Shown: positions 32,716-41,702, counted from the stretch's first letter. The stretch: DNA of 42,720 nt from Acidimicrobiaceae bacterium (GCA_024641005.1 JAHEDX010000034.1:1-42720); one strand, 5' to 3'. Notes: generated by a model from the sequence alone, not told the origin. Program-made: numbers and translations.

Positions 32716-35223
32716 ATGCGTCCCACTCGATCAATTACCCGATTAGCGGTAGCAGCTGCAGCCGCTCTGGCCTTCGGGGTTCTGGTTCCGACTGCACAGG
32801 CAGCGGACCCACCCACGACCGAACGCGTCAGCGTCGACAGTGGCTCCGGCGGTGGCCGCGAGCTACCGGCCGTGAGTTCCGACGGCACCCGGATCGTCTT
32901 CGTCGGGCGGGGCGAGAGCAACCAGGGCGTCTGGCTGCGTGACCGCACCGCCGGTGTGACGTACCGCCTGACGAACGGCTCGCACTTCAACCCGGCGATT
33001 TCCGGCGACGGCAACACGATCGCCTACGTGGTCTACGGCACGAACCGCACGATCTTCCTGAGAGACATCACTGATCCGCTCGATATCGGCACACCAGAGC
33101 GCGTCGATCGTTCGACGGCAGGCGCCGCCAGCGACGGGCTCAGCGACTTCCCGTCCCTCAACCAGGACGGCACGCTCGTTGCGTTCCACTCGACCGCGTC
33201 CAACCTCGATCCGCTGACGCCACTGCCGACGAGCGGTGGGCCGAACAAGGTGTATCTGCGAGACATGACCGCCGAGACGACGGTGATGCTGAGCGTCGAC
33301 ATCGCCGGCATCGCCCCGCCAGGCAACGCGATCAAGCCCGACATCTCCCCTGACGGGCGCTACGTCGCGTTCGCATCCGAGCAGGTGCTCACCACCGAGG
33401 TGACGCTCGCTCCGGTCGTTCCCGCTCCGATCCTGCTGGCGAAGCCCGCAGATCCGGGCGGAGACGAAGGAGATGAGACCACCGAGACGTTCCAGCAGAT
33501 CTATGTGATCGACCGGACGGCAGGCACCATCGCGGTCGCCAGCGTCAGCAGCGACGAAGTGCTCGGCAACGGCGCCAGCGCTCTGGTGTACGGGCCAACG
33601 GTCAGCGATGACGGCAGCATCGTGGCGTTCGAGTCGGACGCCACGAACCTCGACGGGACCGACGTCAACGGCGTCACCGACGCCTTTGTCCGCGATCTCG
33701 TTGCCGGCACGACGACACGCATGAGTGATCGGCCTGCCTTCCAAGAGTTCGGCCCGCTCGTCCCCGTGTCCCCCGTGCGCCTGGTCGACACCCGCACCGC
33801 GAACACGGTGCTGGGGCCGGGTGACTCGATCACCGTGATGGTGCGTGGAAAGTATGGAGTGCCCGAAACGGCCAGCGCCGCGGCGATCAATCTGACCGCT
33901 GTGTCCGACACCGCGTACGGCTACCTGACCGTGTACCCGACCGGCGAGGAGCGACCGCTGGCATCCACCCTCAATCTGGCTCCAGGCGCGGTCGACACCA
34001 ATGCGGCAACGGTCAAGATCGGTGCCGACGGCAGCATCACCGTGTTCAACAGCCATGGCGACACCCACGTGATCGTCGACCTCAACGGCTACTACGACCA
34101 CGCGATCGACATCTCGTTCGAGGGTGGCGGATTCAACGCGGTCGCACCGACGCGGCTCCTCGACACCCGTACGCTCAGCACTCCTGTTCGCCCGGGTGAG
34201 ACGGTCGTGCTGCCGGTCGCCGGTACCTCCGGCGTGCCCGCCACGGCGACAGCTGCCGCCCTCAACGTGACGGCAGTGGCACCGACAGCAGCCGGCTATC
34301 TCACGGTGTACCCGAGCCTCGAGGCCAAGCCGCTCGCGTCCAACCTCAACTTCGTGGCCGGGCAGGTGGTCGCCAACTCGGTGATCGCCAAACTGGGCAC
34401 GAATGGCGCAGTGAGCATCTTCAACCCGTTCGGTAACACCGACGTGGTCGTCGACCTCAACGGCTACTTCGACTCGGCCGAGATGCACGGCGGCCTGACT
34501 GCGGTCACGTCGGCCAGGTTGCTCGACACTCGCACCGCGAGCGATCCGCTCGGGGTGATGGAAACCGTCGAGCTGACGGTCGTCGATGTGGGCGGTGTCC
34601 CCGCCGACAACGTCACAGCGGTCGTGCTGAACGTGACCGCCACGGCACCGACGGCGGCGAGTTATCTCACCGTGTACCCGGGTGGCGCTGAGCGCCCGCT
34701 GGCGTCGAATCTGAACTTCGTCGCTGGTGAGACCCAGCCCAACCAGGTGGTCGCAGCGGTCGGTGACGATGGCAAGATCGTCATCTTCAACCGCTTCGGC
34801 GACGTTCACGTCATCGTCGACGTCACGGCGTACTTCACGAGCATCCCATTGCCGGAAGGTGGACTCGGCCCGGCAGTGACCGGTGACGGAACCGCCGTCG
34901 CATTCGAGTCGTCTGCACCATTGACCGACGACGATCTCAACGGTGTCAACGACGCCTACCTGTACCTGATCGACACCGCGACGCTCGAACGTCTGAGCGT
35001 GGCGATCGAGGGTGGTACCGAGGCGACCGGCACCCGCGTCGACGGCCACACCGGTGAGGTGGTCCCCGTGAACAACGGAGTCGACGTCTCGGTCGGCACG
35101 ACAGCGACTGCCATCGCATTCGTGTCGAACGGCGACCTCTCCGCCGATCGCCCGATCGGTGAGGAGACGCCCGACGAGATCAGCACCGAACCAGCATCGT
35201 TCATGCGGTTGAGACTGGCATAG
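32716..35223 (+). CDS. Large secreted protein: TolB/PD40-type beta-propeller interrupted by three VxLxDTRT repeats
   Basis: 835 residues from ATG 32716, with AAAGGAG upstream. Signal peptide of about 31 residues ending in TAQA. Residues 35-340 are propeller blades with repeated SxDGTRIVFVG, ISGDGNTIAYVVYG, LNQDGTLVAFHS, ISPDGRYVAFAS and VSDDGSIVAFESDA motifs. Three homologous units of about 120 residues follow (from about 350, 475 and 595). Each opens (V/A)xxxRL(V/L)DTRT, holds LTVYP and LASxLN motifs, and ends in FG(N/D)xxVVVDLNGYF. After the third, blade motif TGDGTAVAFESSAPLTDDDL returns. The repeats therefore look inserted within the propeller. Function is probably extracellular binding or adhesion. 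It is acidic and low in Cys. Confidence 0.85.
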   Translation: MRPTRSITRLAVAAAAALAFGVLVPTAQAADPPTTERVSVDSGSGGGRELPAVSSDGTRIVFVGRGESNQGVWLRDRTAGVTYRLTNGSHFNPAISGDGNTIAYVVYGTNRTIFLRDITDPLDIGTPERVDRSTAGAASDGLSDFPSLNQDGTLVAFHSTASNLDPLTPLPTSGGPNKVYLRDMTAETTVMLSVDIAGIAPPGNAIKPDISPDGRYVAFASEQVLTTEVTLAPVVPAPILLAKPADPGGDEGDETTETFQQIYVIDRTAGTIAVASVSSDEVLGNGASALVYGPTVSDDGSIVAFESDATNLDGTDVNGVTDAFVRDLVAGTTTRMSDRPAFQEFGPLVPVSPVRLVDTRTANTVLGPGDSITVMVRGKYGVPETASAAAINLTAVSDTAYGYLTVYPTGEERPLASTLNLAPGAVDTNAATVKIGADGSITVFNSHGDTHVIVDLNGYYDHAIDISFEGGGFNAVAPTRLLDTRTLSTPVRPGETVVLPVAGTSGVPATATAAALNVTAVAPTAAGYLTVYPSLEAKPLASNLNFVAGQVVANSVIAKLGTNGAVSIFNPFGNTDVVVDLNGYFDSAEMHGGLTAVTSARLLDTRTASDPLGVMETVELTVVDVGGVPADNVTAVVLNVTATAPTAASYLTVYPGGAERPLASNLNFVAGETQPNQVVAAVGDDGKIVIFNRFGDVHVIVDVTAYFTSIPLPEGGLGPAVTGDGTAVAFESSAPLTDDDLNGVNDAYLYLIDTATLERLSVAIEGGTEATGTRVDGHTGEVVPVNNGVDVSVGTTATAIAFVSNGDLSADRPIGEETPDEISTEPASFMRLRLA

Positions 35224-35243
35224 CCCGCTAGAGCGATACCGGC

Positions 35244-35283
35244 CACGATCCGGTGGTGATCGTCAGATCGTCACCGGATCGTG
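35244..35283 (+). terminator. Strong hairpin, terminator-like
   Basis: CACGATCCGGTG (35244-35255) and CACCGGATCGTG (35272-35283) form a perfect 12-bp stem with a 16-nt loop that can partly pair further. It starts 21 nt after the secreted protein's stop and lies between convergent genes. There is no U tract. Confidence 0.6.
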
Positions 35284-35459
35284 TCGCGTCCCGGGGCGTG
35301 ATGCGATGCCCCTCAGTCCACGAGCCGATTCATGGTCCCACAGGTTCCGTGGCCTGCATCGCTTCTGACGGACACCATCTCGAACTCGAGCGCGGAACCC
35401 AACCGCAGAGTCGTTTGCTGTCGCCCGTCGGTTCCCACAGCTCGGGCTCAGAACCGGGC

Positions 35460-36086
35460 TCAGGCCGGGTGCACCTCGAACTCAGTGAGCGGGGCCCACT
35501 CTTCCTCGGGGATACGTGTCCAGCCCTCATCGTTGCGAAGTTGATCGCTTGCGCCGCCCACCGGGGCGAGCTCCGTGATGGCCAACTCGCGATACCGGAT
35601 GCGGTAGCTCATGCCATCCTCGGTCGACTTGACATCGGTGCGCACGAACACGCGGGTGCCATCGCCGAACTCACCGAATCCGACCGCGTGCACCATCGAG
35701 GCGCCTGTTTCCGCGGCTTCACCTTCGCCATTCTGCTCACCCAGCGAGCCGGGTGCCCACAGGCGACACCATTCATCGACACGGAGCTCGTCGGCCCCGT
35801 GTCCCGACACCAGGGCACCGGTCGGGTGCCCTTCGGCATCGGTCTCGATCTCGATCTCGTAGCCGGGAGATGTCCCAGAGAATGCGGTGGCGCCCAAGCC
35901 GTTGTTGCTGGCGGTCAGAACGATGTTCGCATCGGAACGCCCGCGGCACATGCCGGTCGACCCCGGTGTTGTAGCGACCTCCGGGAGCGACGAGCCCGGG
36001 GCTACGGCCGCCGCGACCCCGATGCCGCCCAACGCGGCGATGAGCGCCACACCGAGCCACCGACGAGGTCTGCGGGGCTCGTTCAT
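35460..36086 (-). CDS. Secreted or membrane-anchored hypothetical protein
   Basis: 208 residues from ATG 36086, with GGGAG about 7 nt upstream. The N-terminus RRPRRWLGVALIAALGGIGV is a signal peptide or anchor. The mature part is acidic with only a few Cys: MCRGRSDANIVLTASNNGLG, EIEIETDAEGHPTG, DEWCRLWAPGSLGE. The end reads EEEWAPLTEFEVHPA. No family is recognised. It converges with the large secreted propeller and is divergent from the DinB-family gene. Confidence 0.75.
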   Translation of the reverse strand: MNEPRRPRRWLGVALIAALGGIGVAAAVAPGSSLPEVATTPGSTGMCRGRSDANIVLTASNNGLGATAFSGTSPGYEIEIETDAEGHPTGALVSGHGADELRVDEWCRLWAPGSLGEQNGEGEAAETGASMVHAVGFGEFGDGTRVFVRTDVKSTEDGMSYRIRYRELAITELAPVGGASDQLRNDEGWTRIPEEEWAPLTEFEVHPA

Positions 36087-36305
36087 GTCGTGCTCCCTTC
36101 TCGATGGAAGCGATCGGACCGTGGCAGCGTCGAGGCGGACGACGGGCGCCGCGGCTTCGGCGCAGCGCGCGCCGCCACATCACGGACCACGGAATTCACA
36201 CTCGTCCGGCGTCCTGCGGATTCCGCCAACATGAATGACGGACTCGACACTCGGCCGGATCCGATGTTCCACATCGATCGTCCGTCCCCGGCACCCCCCG
36301 GGCCA

Positions 36306-36319
36306 GGGACCAAAGTCCC
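36306..36319 (+). promoter_or_regulatory. DosR/DevR-box-like palindrome upstream of the DinB gene
   Basis: GGGAC-CAAA-GTCCC is a perfect 5-bp dyad with the 4-nt AT-rich centre of the mycobacterial DosR box (GGGACTWWAGTCCC). It ends 25 nt before ATG 36345. If TGGAAT at 36333-36338 is the -10, the box overlaps the -35 position, as expected for an activator site. Confidence 0.45.
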
Positions 36320-36344
36320 TACCGCCGCGTGGTGGAATGGAGAC

Positions 36345-36851
36345 ATGGACATCGCTGCGCTACTACTCGAGCTGTACGGTCGGATTCCTCCCCTGGCAGA
36401 GGAGGCCGTCACCGGACTCGACCGTGAGCAATTGACCTTGCAACCTGCGCCGGGAGCGAACACGATCGGATGGCTCGTCTGGCACCTCTCGCGGGTCCAG
36501 GACCATCACGTCGCCGAACTCCTCGGTGTCGACCAGATCTGGACCGGCGGCGATCGCGCCGCCGGTTTCGGCCTCGAGCCCGATCCGTCGAACACCGGGT
36601 ACGGACACACGGTCGATCAGATGGCGGCCGTCCATCCCCAGCGCCCCGAGCTGCTGCTCGACTACCTCCGGGTCGTCGACGAGCGGACGACGGCGATGCT
36701 CGCCGAGCTCGTACCGGCCGACCTCGACCGCATCGTCGACCGCCGCTGGGATCCGCCCGTCACGCTCGGGGTCCGCCTGGTCAGCATCGCTGACGACTGC
36801 CTGCAACATGTCGGCCAAGCCCTGTACCTGCGGGGATTGCTCGGGCTCTGA
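36345..36851 (+). CDS. DinB/DUF664 family protein (putative thiol transferase)
   Basis: 168 residues from ATG 36345; the much longer frame from 35253 is an artefact. Four-helix-bundle signatures: MDIAALLLELYGRIPPLAEE, then NTIGWLVWHLSRVQDHHVAE with the metal-ligand His residues, and DDCLQHVGQALYLRGLLGL at the C-terminus with the third His. This is the layout of DinB-like and mycothiol-dependent transferases (MST/BST type), used in detoxification by actinobacteria. The substrate is unknown. A DosR-like box lies just upstream, and the SOS-regulated HNH gene starts 79 bp downstream. Confidence 0.85.
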   Translation: MDIAALLLELYGRIPPLAEEAVTGLDREQLTLQPAPGANTIGWLVWHLSRVQDHHVAELLGVDQIWTGGDRAAGFGLEPDPSNTGYGHTVDQMAAVHPQRPELLLDYLRVVDERTTAMLAELVPADLDRIVDRRWDPPVTLGVRLVSIADDCLQHVGQALYLRGLLGL

Positions 36852-36894
36852 ACCACCGATCTCACGGGTGCTTCGGAATCATCCATGGTCCTGG

Positions 36895-36923
36895 TTGACT
36901 ATCGAACATATGTTCGATAGCAT
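36895..36923 (+). promoter_or_regulatory. Promoter of HNH gene 2 with a LexA box filling the -35/-10 spacer
   Basis: -35 TTGACT at 36895-36900, 17-bp spacer 36901-36917, -10 TAGCAT at 36918-36923. The spacer contains the perfect SOS palindrome ATCGAACATATGTTCGAT (36901-36918; core GAAC-N4-GTTC at 36904-36915). The predicted transcription start falls at about 36930-36931, on the ATG. Confidence 0.8.
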
Positions 36924-36930
36924 GAGATAC

Positions 36931-38346
36931 ATGTCGATAGAGGCGCTCGCCGAGTACGTCGCAATGAGTGACATCGACCTCGACGCCGAGATCCGTCGGG
37001 TCGAGCTCGAGACCCGTGCCCTGCAGGCCCGACGGTCGTCGCTCATCGCCGTGGCCGAGGCCCGGCAGATCCACGCCGCTGACGGCCATCACTCGATCAA
37101 GGGATACCTCCGCGCCACCTGCAATTGGTCGAACGCCAAGATCGCCCGGCAACGGTCGCTGGCACGGTCGATCGACGCCGTACCCTCGATCGCCGATGCG
37201 CTGGGGGCCGGCCACATCGGCGTTCCCTCCGCGATGCAGATCGCGCGGGTGCACGCGAATCGGCGCATCAGGCACCTCCTCCCGGCGATCGCACCGGTAT
37301 TGCTCGAACATGCCGAGCACCTGTCGTTCGACGACTTCAAGATCTGCGTCGACCGGTTCATCATGCTCGCCGATCTCGACGGCGCGTTCGACGGCCTGGC
37401 CGCCGACATCGAGCACCGCACCGCTCACGTCACCGCCGTCGGCGGCGGTGTTCACGTGTCGGCATCGGGCGGTGACCCGATCACGTCCGCGACCATGACC
37501 GCCATCTTCGAACGCTTCGTGCAGGCCGAGTTCCGTCACGACGTCGACGCCCGGAGCGACGAGCACGGCGACACCGCCGACCAGCACCCGTTACCGCGAT
37601 CGGCGACGCAGCGCCGGTTCGATGCACTCAGCGCGATCTTCGACGCCGCCGCCATCTCCGATGGCGGCAAGGCCCCCGACCCGCTCGTCAACATCGTGTG
37701 CGACGAGCGCACGCTCGACGAAGCATTCACCCGCGCGGGCATGTTGTTGCCAGGTGGCTCACGGCTCGACGTCGACGAGCTCGGCGCCGTCGTGGCCGAC
37801 TGGATGCACGACCAGATCACGATCGATCCGGCTTCGCTGCTCGACCGGCGTTGCGAGACCAGCACCGGGATCGTCGTCCCGCCGATCCTGGCCGTGCAGG
37901 CCGCCCTCACGGGTCATGTCCGCCGCGTCGTCGTCGACTCGGCCGGGGTGATCACCGATCTCGGGCGCAAGCAGCGCCTGTTCACCGGATCGAATCGGGT
38001 CGCTGCCAAGCTGCTGCACCGGCGCTGCGGCCATCCCGGGTGTGACATCGCCGCGACGTTCGCCGATGTCGATCACATCGACGGGTGGGCCGCCGACGAG
38101 GGCCGAACCGACCAGCACAACGCCGACGTCAGGTGCGGCAAGCACGATCGTTTCAAACATCGTCACCGATGGCGCACCCGGCGCGACCCCACCGGGCGCA
38201 AGTACTCCGTCAGGCCTGACGGCACCGTCGTCCTGCCCGTCGGCGAGCGCACGCCCGACCTCACCGTCGACGAGCTCGAACGCTGCGTCAGACGACGACT
38301 CGACGAACTACGTCAGCACCACGCTGAGGTCTCAGCTCCCCGCTGA
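36931..38346 (+). CDS. DUF222/HNH endonuclease-domain protein (13E12-like), SOS-controlled, probably leaderless
   Basis: 471 residues from ATG 36931; ATG 36922 is in frame but overlaps the -10 box. The DUF222-type helical part covers residues 1-330 (IKGYLRATCNWSNAKIARQR; HIGVPSAMQIARVHANRRIR). The C-terminal HNH domain (about 360-420) reads RRCGHPGCDIAATFADVDHI, then GRTDQHNADVRCGKHDRFKH, with His and Asn residues of the site present. It is only distantly similar to the HNH gene at 13163, so they are not a recent duplication. The LexA operator in the promoter spacer predicts tight repression and release on DNA damage. The upstream extension seen in the frame from 36526 is not coding. Confidence 0.9.
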   Translation: MSIEALAEYVAMSDIDLDAEIRRVELETRALQARRSSLIAVAEARQIHAADGHHSIKGYLRATCNWSNAKIARQRSLARSIDAVPSIADALGAGHIGVPSAMQIARVHANRRIRHLLPAIAPVLLEHAEHLSFDDFKICVDRFIMLADLDGAFDGLAADIEHRTAHVTAVGGGVHVSASGGDPITSATMTAIFERFVQAEFRHDVDARSDEHGDTADQHPLPRSATQRRFDALSAIFDAAAISDGGKAPDPLVNIVCDERTLDEAFTRAGMLLPGGSRLDVDELGAVVADWMHDQITIDPASLLDRRCETSTGIVVPPILAVQAALTGHVRRVVVDSAGVITDLGRKQRLFTGSNRVAAKLLHRRCGHPGCDIAATFADVDHIDGWAADEGRTDQHNADVRCGKHDRFKHRHRWRTRRDPTGRKYSVRPDGTVVLPVGERTPDLTVDELERCVRRRLDELRQHHAEVSAPR

Positions 38347-38374
38347 GGTCTGAGCGTCTCGCAGCGGGTCTCGG

Positions 38375-39220
38375 TTACCGGTCCGCCGTGACCAGCCATC
38401 CGGCAGCGCCGACTCGCACGCCGACGCCAGGTTCGTACCGTTCCGACAGCGACATACGGATCGCGTCGATCGCTGACGCACGGGCGGTCGGGTCCTCGAT
38501 CCGACCGACCAGGCCCCGAACGATTCCCATGCCCAGCATGAAGTCCGCAGATTCGTCGAGGGATCCCCCGCCGGCGATGAGGATGCGCGGCGACAGCGGA
38601 GAGATCTCGACATTCGTGAACCCTGCCGCGTCGAGCAGGGCGGTCGTCTCGTCAGGATCCTTGAGAAAGAACATGCCGGGGCCACCGGCCCGCCCGCCGA
38701 GCGCGGGCACGTCGGCGTGTTGGGCCACTGCGTCGCGGACGATCACGAGCCACTCGTTGGCGTCGATCCCCTGCCACGAGACCAACGCGAGGCGACCCGA
38801 CGGCGCCATCGAACGACGGAGATTCGCGAACGCCGATACCGGATCGTCGAAGAACATCAAGCCGAACAGGCTGATGATGATGTCGAAGGCGGCGTCGTCG
38901 AAATCGTGGATCTGCGCGTCGGCGACGATGAACCGTGCATTGCCGAGCGACTGCGAGCCGGCCCGGGCAGCAGCTACCTCCAGCAGCGGGGTCGAGATGT
39001 CGACACCGAGCGCCTGACGAGCGGTCCCAGCTGCGCTGAGTGTCGTCACACCGCATCCGCAACCGACATCGAGCACTCGATGGTGCGCCTCGAGGCCGGC
39101 GGCTTCGAGTAGTGCTGCTGCGAACGGTTGGAGTTGCCGGTCGTATCGGTCGGCGTGATCGACGTAGTGCACCGACTCGCCGCCGTTCCACGCTTCGGAC
39201 TGCTGCTGATTCACGTTCAC
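38375..39220 (-). CDS. SAM-dependent methyltransferase
   Basis: 281 residues from GTG 39220 (AAGGA upstream; GTG 39214 possible). Class I fold: motif I HRVLDVGCGCGVTTLSAAG, acidic loop GVDIS, IVADAQIHDF, motif IV FDIIISLFGLMFFDDPVSAF, and post-motif RLALVSWQGIDANEW. The N-terminus MNVNQQQSEAWNGGESVHYV resembles UbiE/Methyltransf_11 relatives. The C-terminal cap is Gly-rich (RILIAGGGSLDESADF). The acceptor is unknown. It converges with the HNH gene, with only 28 bp between the stops. Confidence 0.87.
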   Translation of the reverse strand: MNVNQQQSEAWNGGESVHYVDHADRYDRQLQPFAAALLEAAGLEAHHRVLDVGCGCGVTTLSAAGTARQALGVDISTPLLEVAAARAGSQSLGNARFIVADAQIHDFDDAAFDIIISLFGLMFFDDPVSAFANLRRSMAPSGRLALVSWQGIDANEWLVIVRDAVAQHADVPALGGRAGGPGMFFLKDPDETTALLDAAGFTNVEISPLSPRILIAGGGSLDESADFMLGMGIVRGLVGRIEDPTARASAIDAIRMSLSERYEPGVGVRVGAAGWLVTADR

Positions 39221-39323
39221 GACAGATCCTTCATGTGGTCGAGTGCAGACCGAGGACGATACAGCGGCCTCGCGACCCGAGCACCAGCGTCAAGAGTGCA
39301 TCACGGGCAGACTGCCACCGAGA

Positions 39324-41702
39324 TCACTGCCGGGCCATCGCCGCCCTGATCTCCGCCTCGTGATCGACGACGTGCTCGCCCGACACGTCATACACGATGC
39401 GGTTGATCCGACCCGTGAACGCGAACGGCGCGGCGTAGGCCTCGGTGACCGGTGACCCGATGTCGGCCCCGACGTTGACGCCGGCTGCCAGTCCGATCAG
39501 GAGAGGGATCGTGACCGGAAGCGACCCGCGTCCGGCCGGTTCGCCATCGATGAAGAACAACACATCACCGGGAGTGCCCTTGCCTTGACGTGGCTGAGCC
39601 TCACCGGTCGGGACGAACTCGACGCTCAGGGCTCGGTGACCAGCGGGCACGTCGACGTCACTCGTCAGATGGAAGAGCTGATCTGCCACATAGTTGTATG
39701 CGAAGTGCAAACGGCCGTCGGCGACATAGAAGACGTAGCCACCATCGATGCCACCCTGCGAGACCAGCACGCCCTCGGCTCCCTCGTCGGGGATCTCGAC
39801 CAGCGCCGTGATCGTGTACGGCCGGTTGAGCAGCTTCGGTGCAGCGCTCGGAGCGATCTCGCTGGTGCCAGGGAAGTAGACATACCGCGATCGGTCCTTG
39901 GCGATGACCGGCCGAGCCTCGGCGAACCGTTGCTGGGCCCGACCATCCAACGGGAGCACGTTGTACTTGCCGGCTTCGACGTACCACTGTGCGATCAGTT
40001 CGATCAGCTTGTCGGGGTGCTGATCGGCGACGTCGTGGTTCTCGGCGAAGTCCTCGGCGATGTGGTACAGCTCCCAACCGTGGGCGTCGAGCTGGGTCAG
40101 GGTCTCGGCCGTGATCGGGTCGCCGAACGCACGTCCCGACTCGACGTCCGACTCGACGAATGAGGCTCCGGGCCAGGGACACACGGCTCGCCAACCGTCG
40201 TGATAGACCGATCGATGGCCCAGCATCTCGAAGTACTGCGTGGTCCTGAGGCTGGGCGCACCAGGATCGCGGAGTGCGCCGGCAAAGCTCACCCCTTCGA
40301 TCGGCGACTGCGACACGCCGCGGATGTCGGTCGGCGCTTCGAGACCGAGCAGATCCAACACCGTCGGCACCATGTCGACGGCGTGTGTGTACTGCGGACG
40401 AACCTCGTCTCGCGCCTGGATGCCATTTGTCCAGTGGACGATGAACGGGTCGCTGATGCCGCCTCGATAGGTCTCGCGCTTCCAGCGGCGGAACGGCGTG
40501 TTGCCGGCCCACGTCCAGCCCCACGGGTAATGGTTGAAGTACCTCGGGCCACCGATGTCATCGATCGCCGCCAGATTCTGCTCGAGCGAATCGGGTACGA
40601 AGTTGAAGAACTTGTTCTCATTGATCGAGCCGGTGGGCCCACCCTCGGAGCTGGCGCCATTGTCCGACAGAACCATGATCAACGTGTCGTCGAGTTCGCC
40701 CAGCTCGTCGAGGAACGCGAGCAACCGACCGATGTGGTGATCGGTGTGTTCGAGGAACCCCGCGAAGACCTCCATCATCCGCGCGTAGAGCCGACGCTCG
40801 TCGTCGGACAGGGATTCCCACACCTGGACATCGGGGTCATGGCGTGACAGCTCGGCGTCGGCAGGAACGAGCCCCAGCTCCTTCTGGCGGGCGAAGGTGC
40901 GCTCGCGGTAGGCCGACCAGCCGTCGTCGAACTTGCCGCGATACTTGTCGGACCACTCTTGGCGGACGTGGTGCGGGGCGTGCATCGCTCCCGTGGCGAA
41001 GTACATGAAGAACGGCTTCTCGGGCGCCACCTGCTTCGAATCGGCGATGAAGCCGATGGCACGGTCGACCAGGTCTTCGGTGAGGTGGTAGCCCTGCTCG
41101 GGGCTGGTCGACGGCTCGGTGCGATGGTTGTCGTGGGTCAACTCGGGGTAGTACTGGTGCGTGTCGCCACCGAGGAATCCGTAATACCGTTCGAAGCCGC
41201 GGCCAAGGGGCCAACGGTCGAATGGCCCGGCCGCGGTCGTCTGATCCGTGGGCGTGAGGTGCCACTTGCCGACCGCATACGTGCTGTACCCCTGCTGCAG
41301 CAGCATCTCGGAGAGGAAGCCGTTCTCGAACGGGATGTTGCCGTCGTAGCCGGGGAATCCTGTCGAGGCCTCGGTGATCGCGGCCATATGGTTCGAGTGA
41401 TGGTTGCGCCCGGTCAAGATGCATGTCCTGGTGGGCGAGCACAGAGCTGTCGTGTGCATGTTGTTGAACCGCACACCGCCGGTGGCGAGGCGATCAAGGT
41501 TCGGCGTGGCGATCGGGCTTCCGTAGCAGCCGAGCTGGCCGAACCCGGTGTCGTCGAGGATGATGAACAAGACGTTGGGTGACCCGTCACGCGCCCGACG
41601 CGGTTCCGGCCAGGCCGGCGCGGATCTGTCGAACGTTCGACCGATCACGCCGGGGAACGTGGTACCGGGACGGTACTCGTTGAGACCTGATTCTTCCGGC
41701 AC
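39324..41702 (-). CDS. Arylsulfatase-family sulfatase with a C-terminal beta domain
   Basis: 792 residues from GTG 41702, with AAGGAG upstream. Metal-binding N-terminus NVLFIILDDTGFGQLGCYGS. The formylglycine motif is CSPTRTCILTGR with the modified Cys88. VGKWHLTPTDQ contains the active-site Lys/His, MYFATGAMHAPHH and LIMVLSDNGASSEGG the remaining ligands. Residues about 640-792 form a beta-rich domain (FYVADGRLHFAYNY, DVLFFIDGEPAGRG) like laminin-G/concanavalin types found in large arylsulfatases. There is no signal peptide, so it should be cytosolic. It hydrolyses a sulfate ester; the substrate is unknown. No formylglycine-generating enzyme is encoded in the window. Confidence 0.93.
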   Translation of the reverse strand: MPEESGLNEYRPGTTFPGVIGRTFDRSAPAWPEPRRARDGSPNVLFIILDDTGFGQLGCYGSPIATPNLDRLATGGVRFNNMHTTALCSPTRTCILTGRNHHSNHMAAITEASTGFPGYDGNIPFENGFLSEMLLQQGYSTYAVGKWHLTPTDQTTAAGPFDRWPLGRGFERYYGFLGGDTHQYYPELTHDNHRTEPSTSPEQGYHLTEDLVDRAIGFIADSKQVAPEKPFFMYFATGAMHAPHHVRQEWSDKYRGKFDDGWSAYRERTFARQKELGLVPADAELSRHDPDVQVWESLSDDERRLYARMMEVFAGFLEHTDHHIGRLLAFLDELGELDDTLIMVLSDNGASSEGGPTGSINENKFFNFVPDSLEQNLAAIDDIGGPRYFNHYPWGWTWAGNTPFRRWKRETYRGGISDPFIVHWTNGIQARDEVRPQYTHAVDMVPTVLDLLGLEAPTDIRGVSQSPIEGVSFAGALRDPGAPSLRTTQYFEMLGHRSVYHDGWRAVCPWPGASFVESDVESGRAFGDPITAETLTQLDAHGWELYHIAEDFAENHDVADQHPDKLIELIAQWYVEAGKYNVLPLDGRAQQRFAEARPVIAKDRSRYVYFPGTSEIAPSAAPKLLNRPYTITALVEIPDEGAEGVLVSQGGIDGGYVFYVADGRLHFAYNYVADQLFHLTSDVDVPAGHRALSVEFVPTGEAQPRQGKGTPGDVLFFIDGEPAGRGSLPVTIPLLIGLAAGVNVGADIGSPVTEAYAAPFAFTGRINRIVYDVSGEHVVDHEAEIRAAMARQ

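Noticed and set aside
32863..35049. 728-codon minus-strand frame opposite the propeller gene
   Set aside because: Its repeats mirror the coding repeats of the secreted protein; composition is Arg/Asp-rich antisense of GC-rich codons.
35253..36344. Long in-frame extension of the DinB gene
   Set aside because: It reads antisense to the secreted hypothetical protein and across the promoter; the fold starts at MDIAALLLE.
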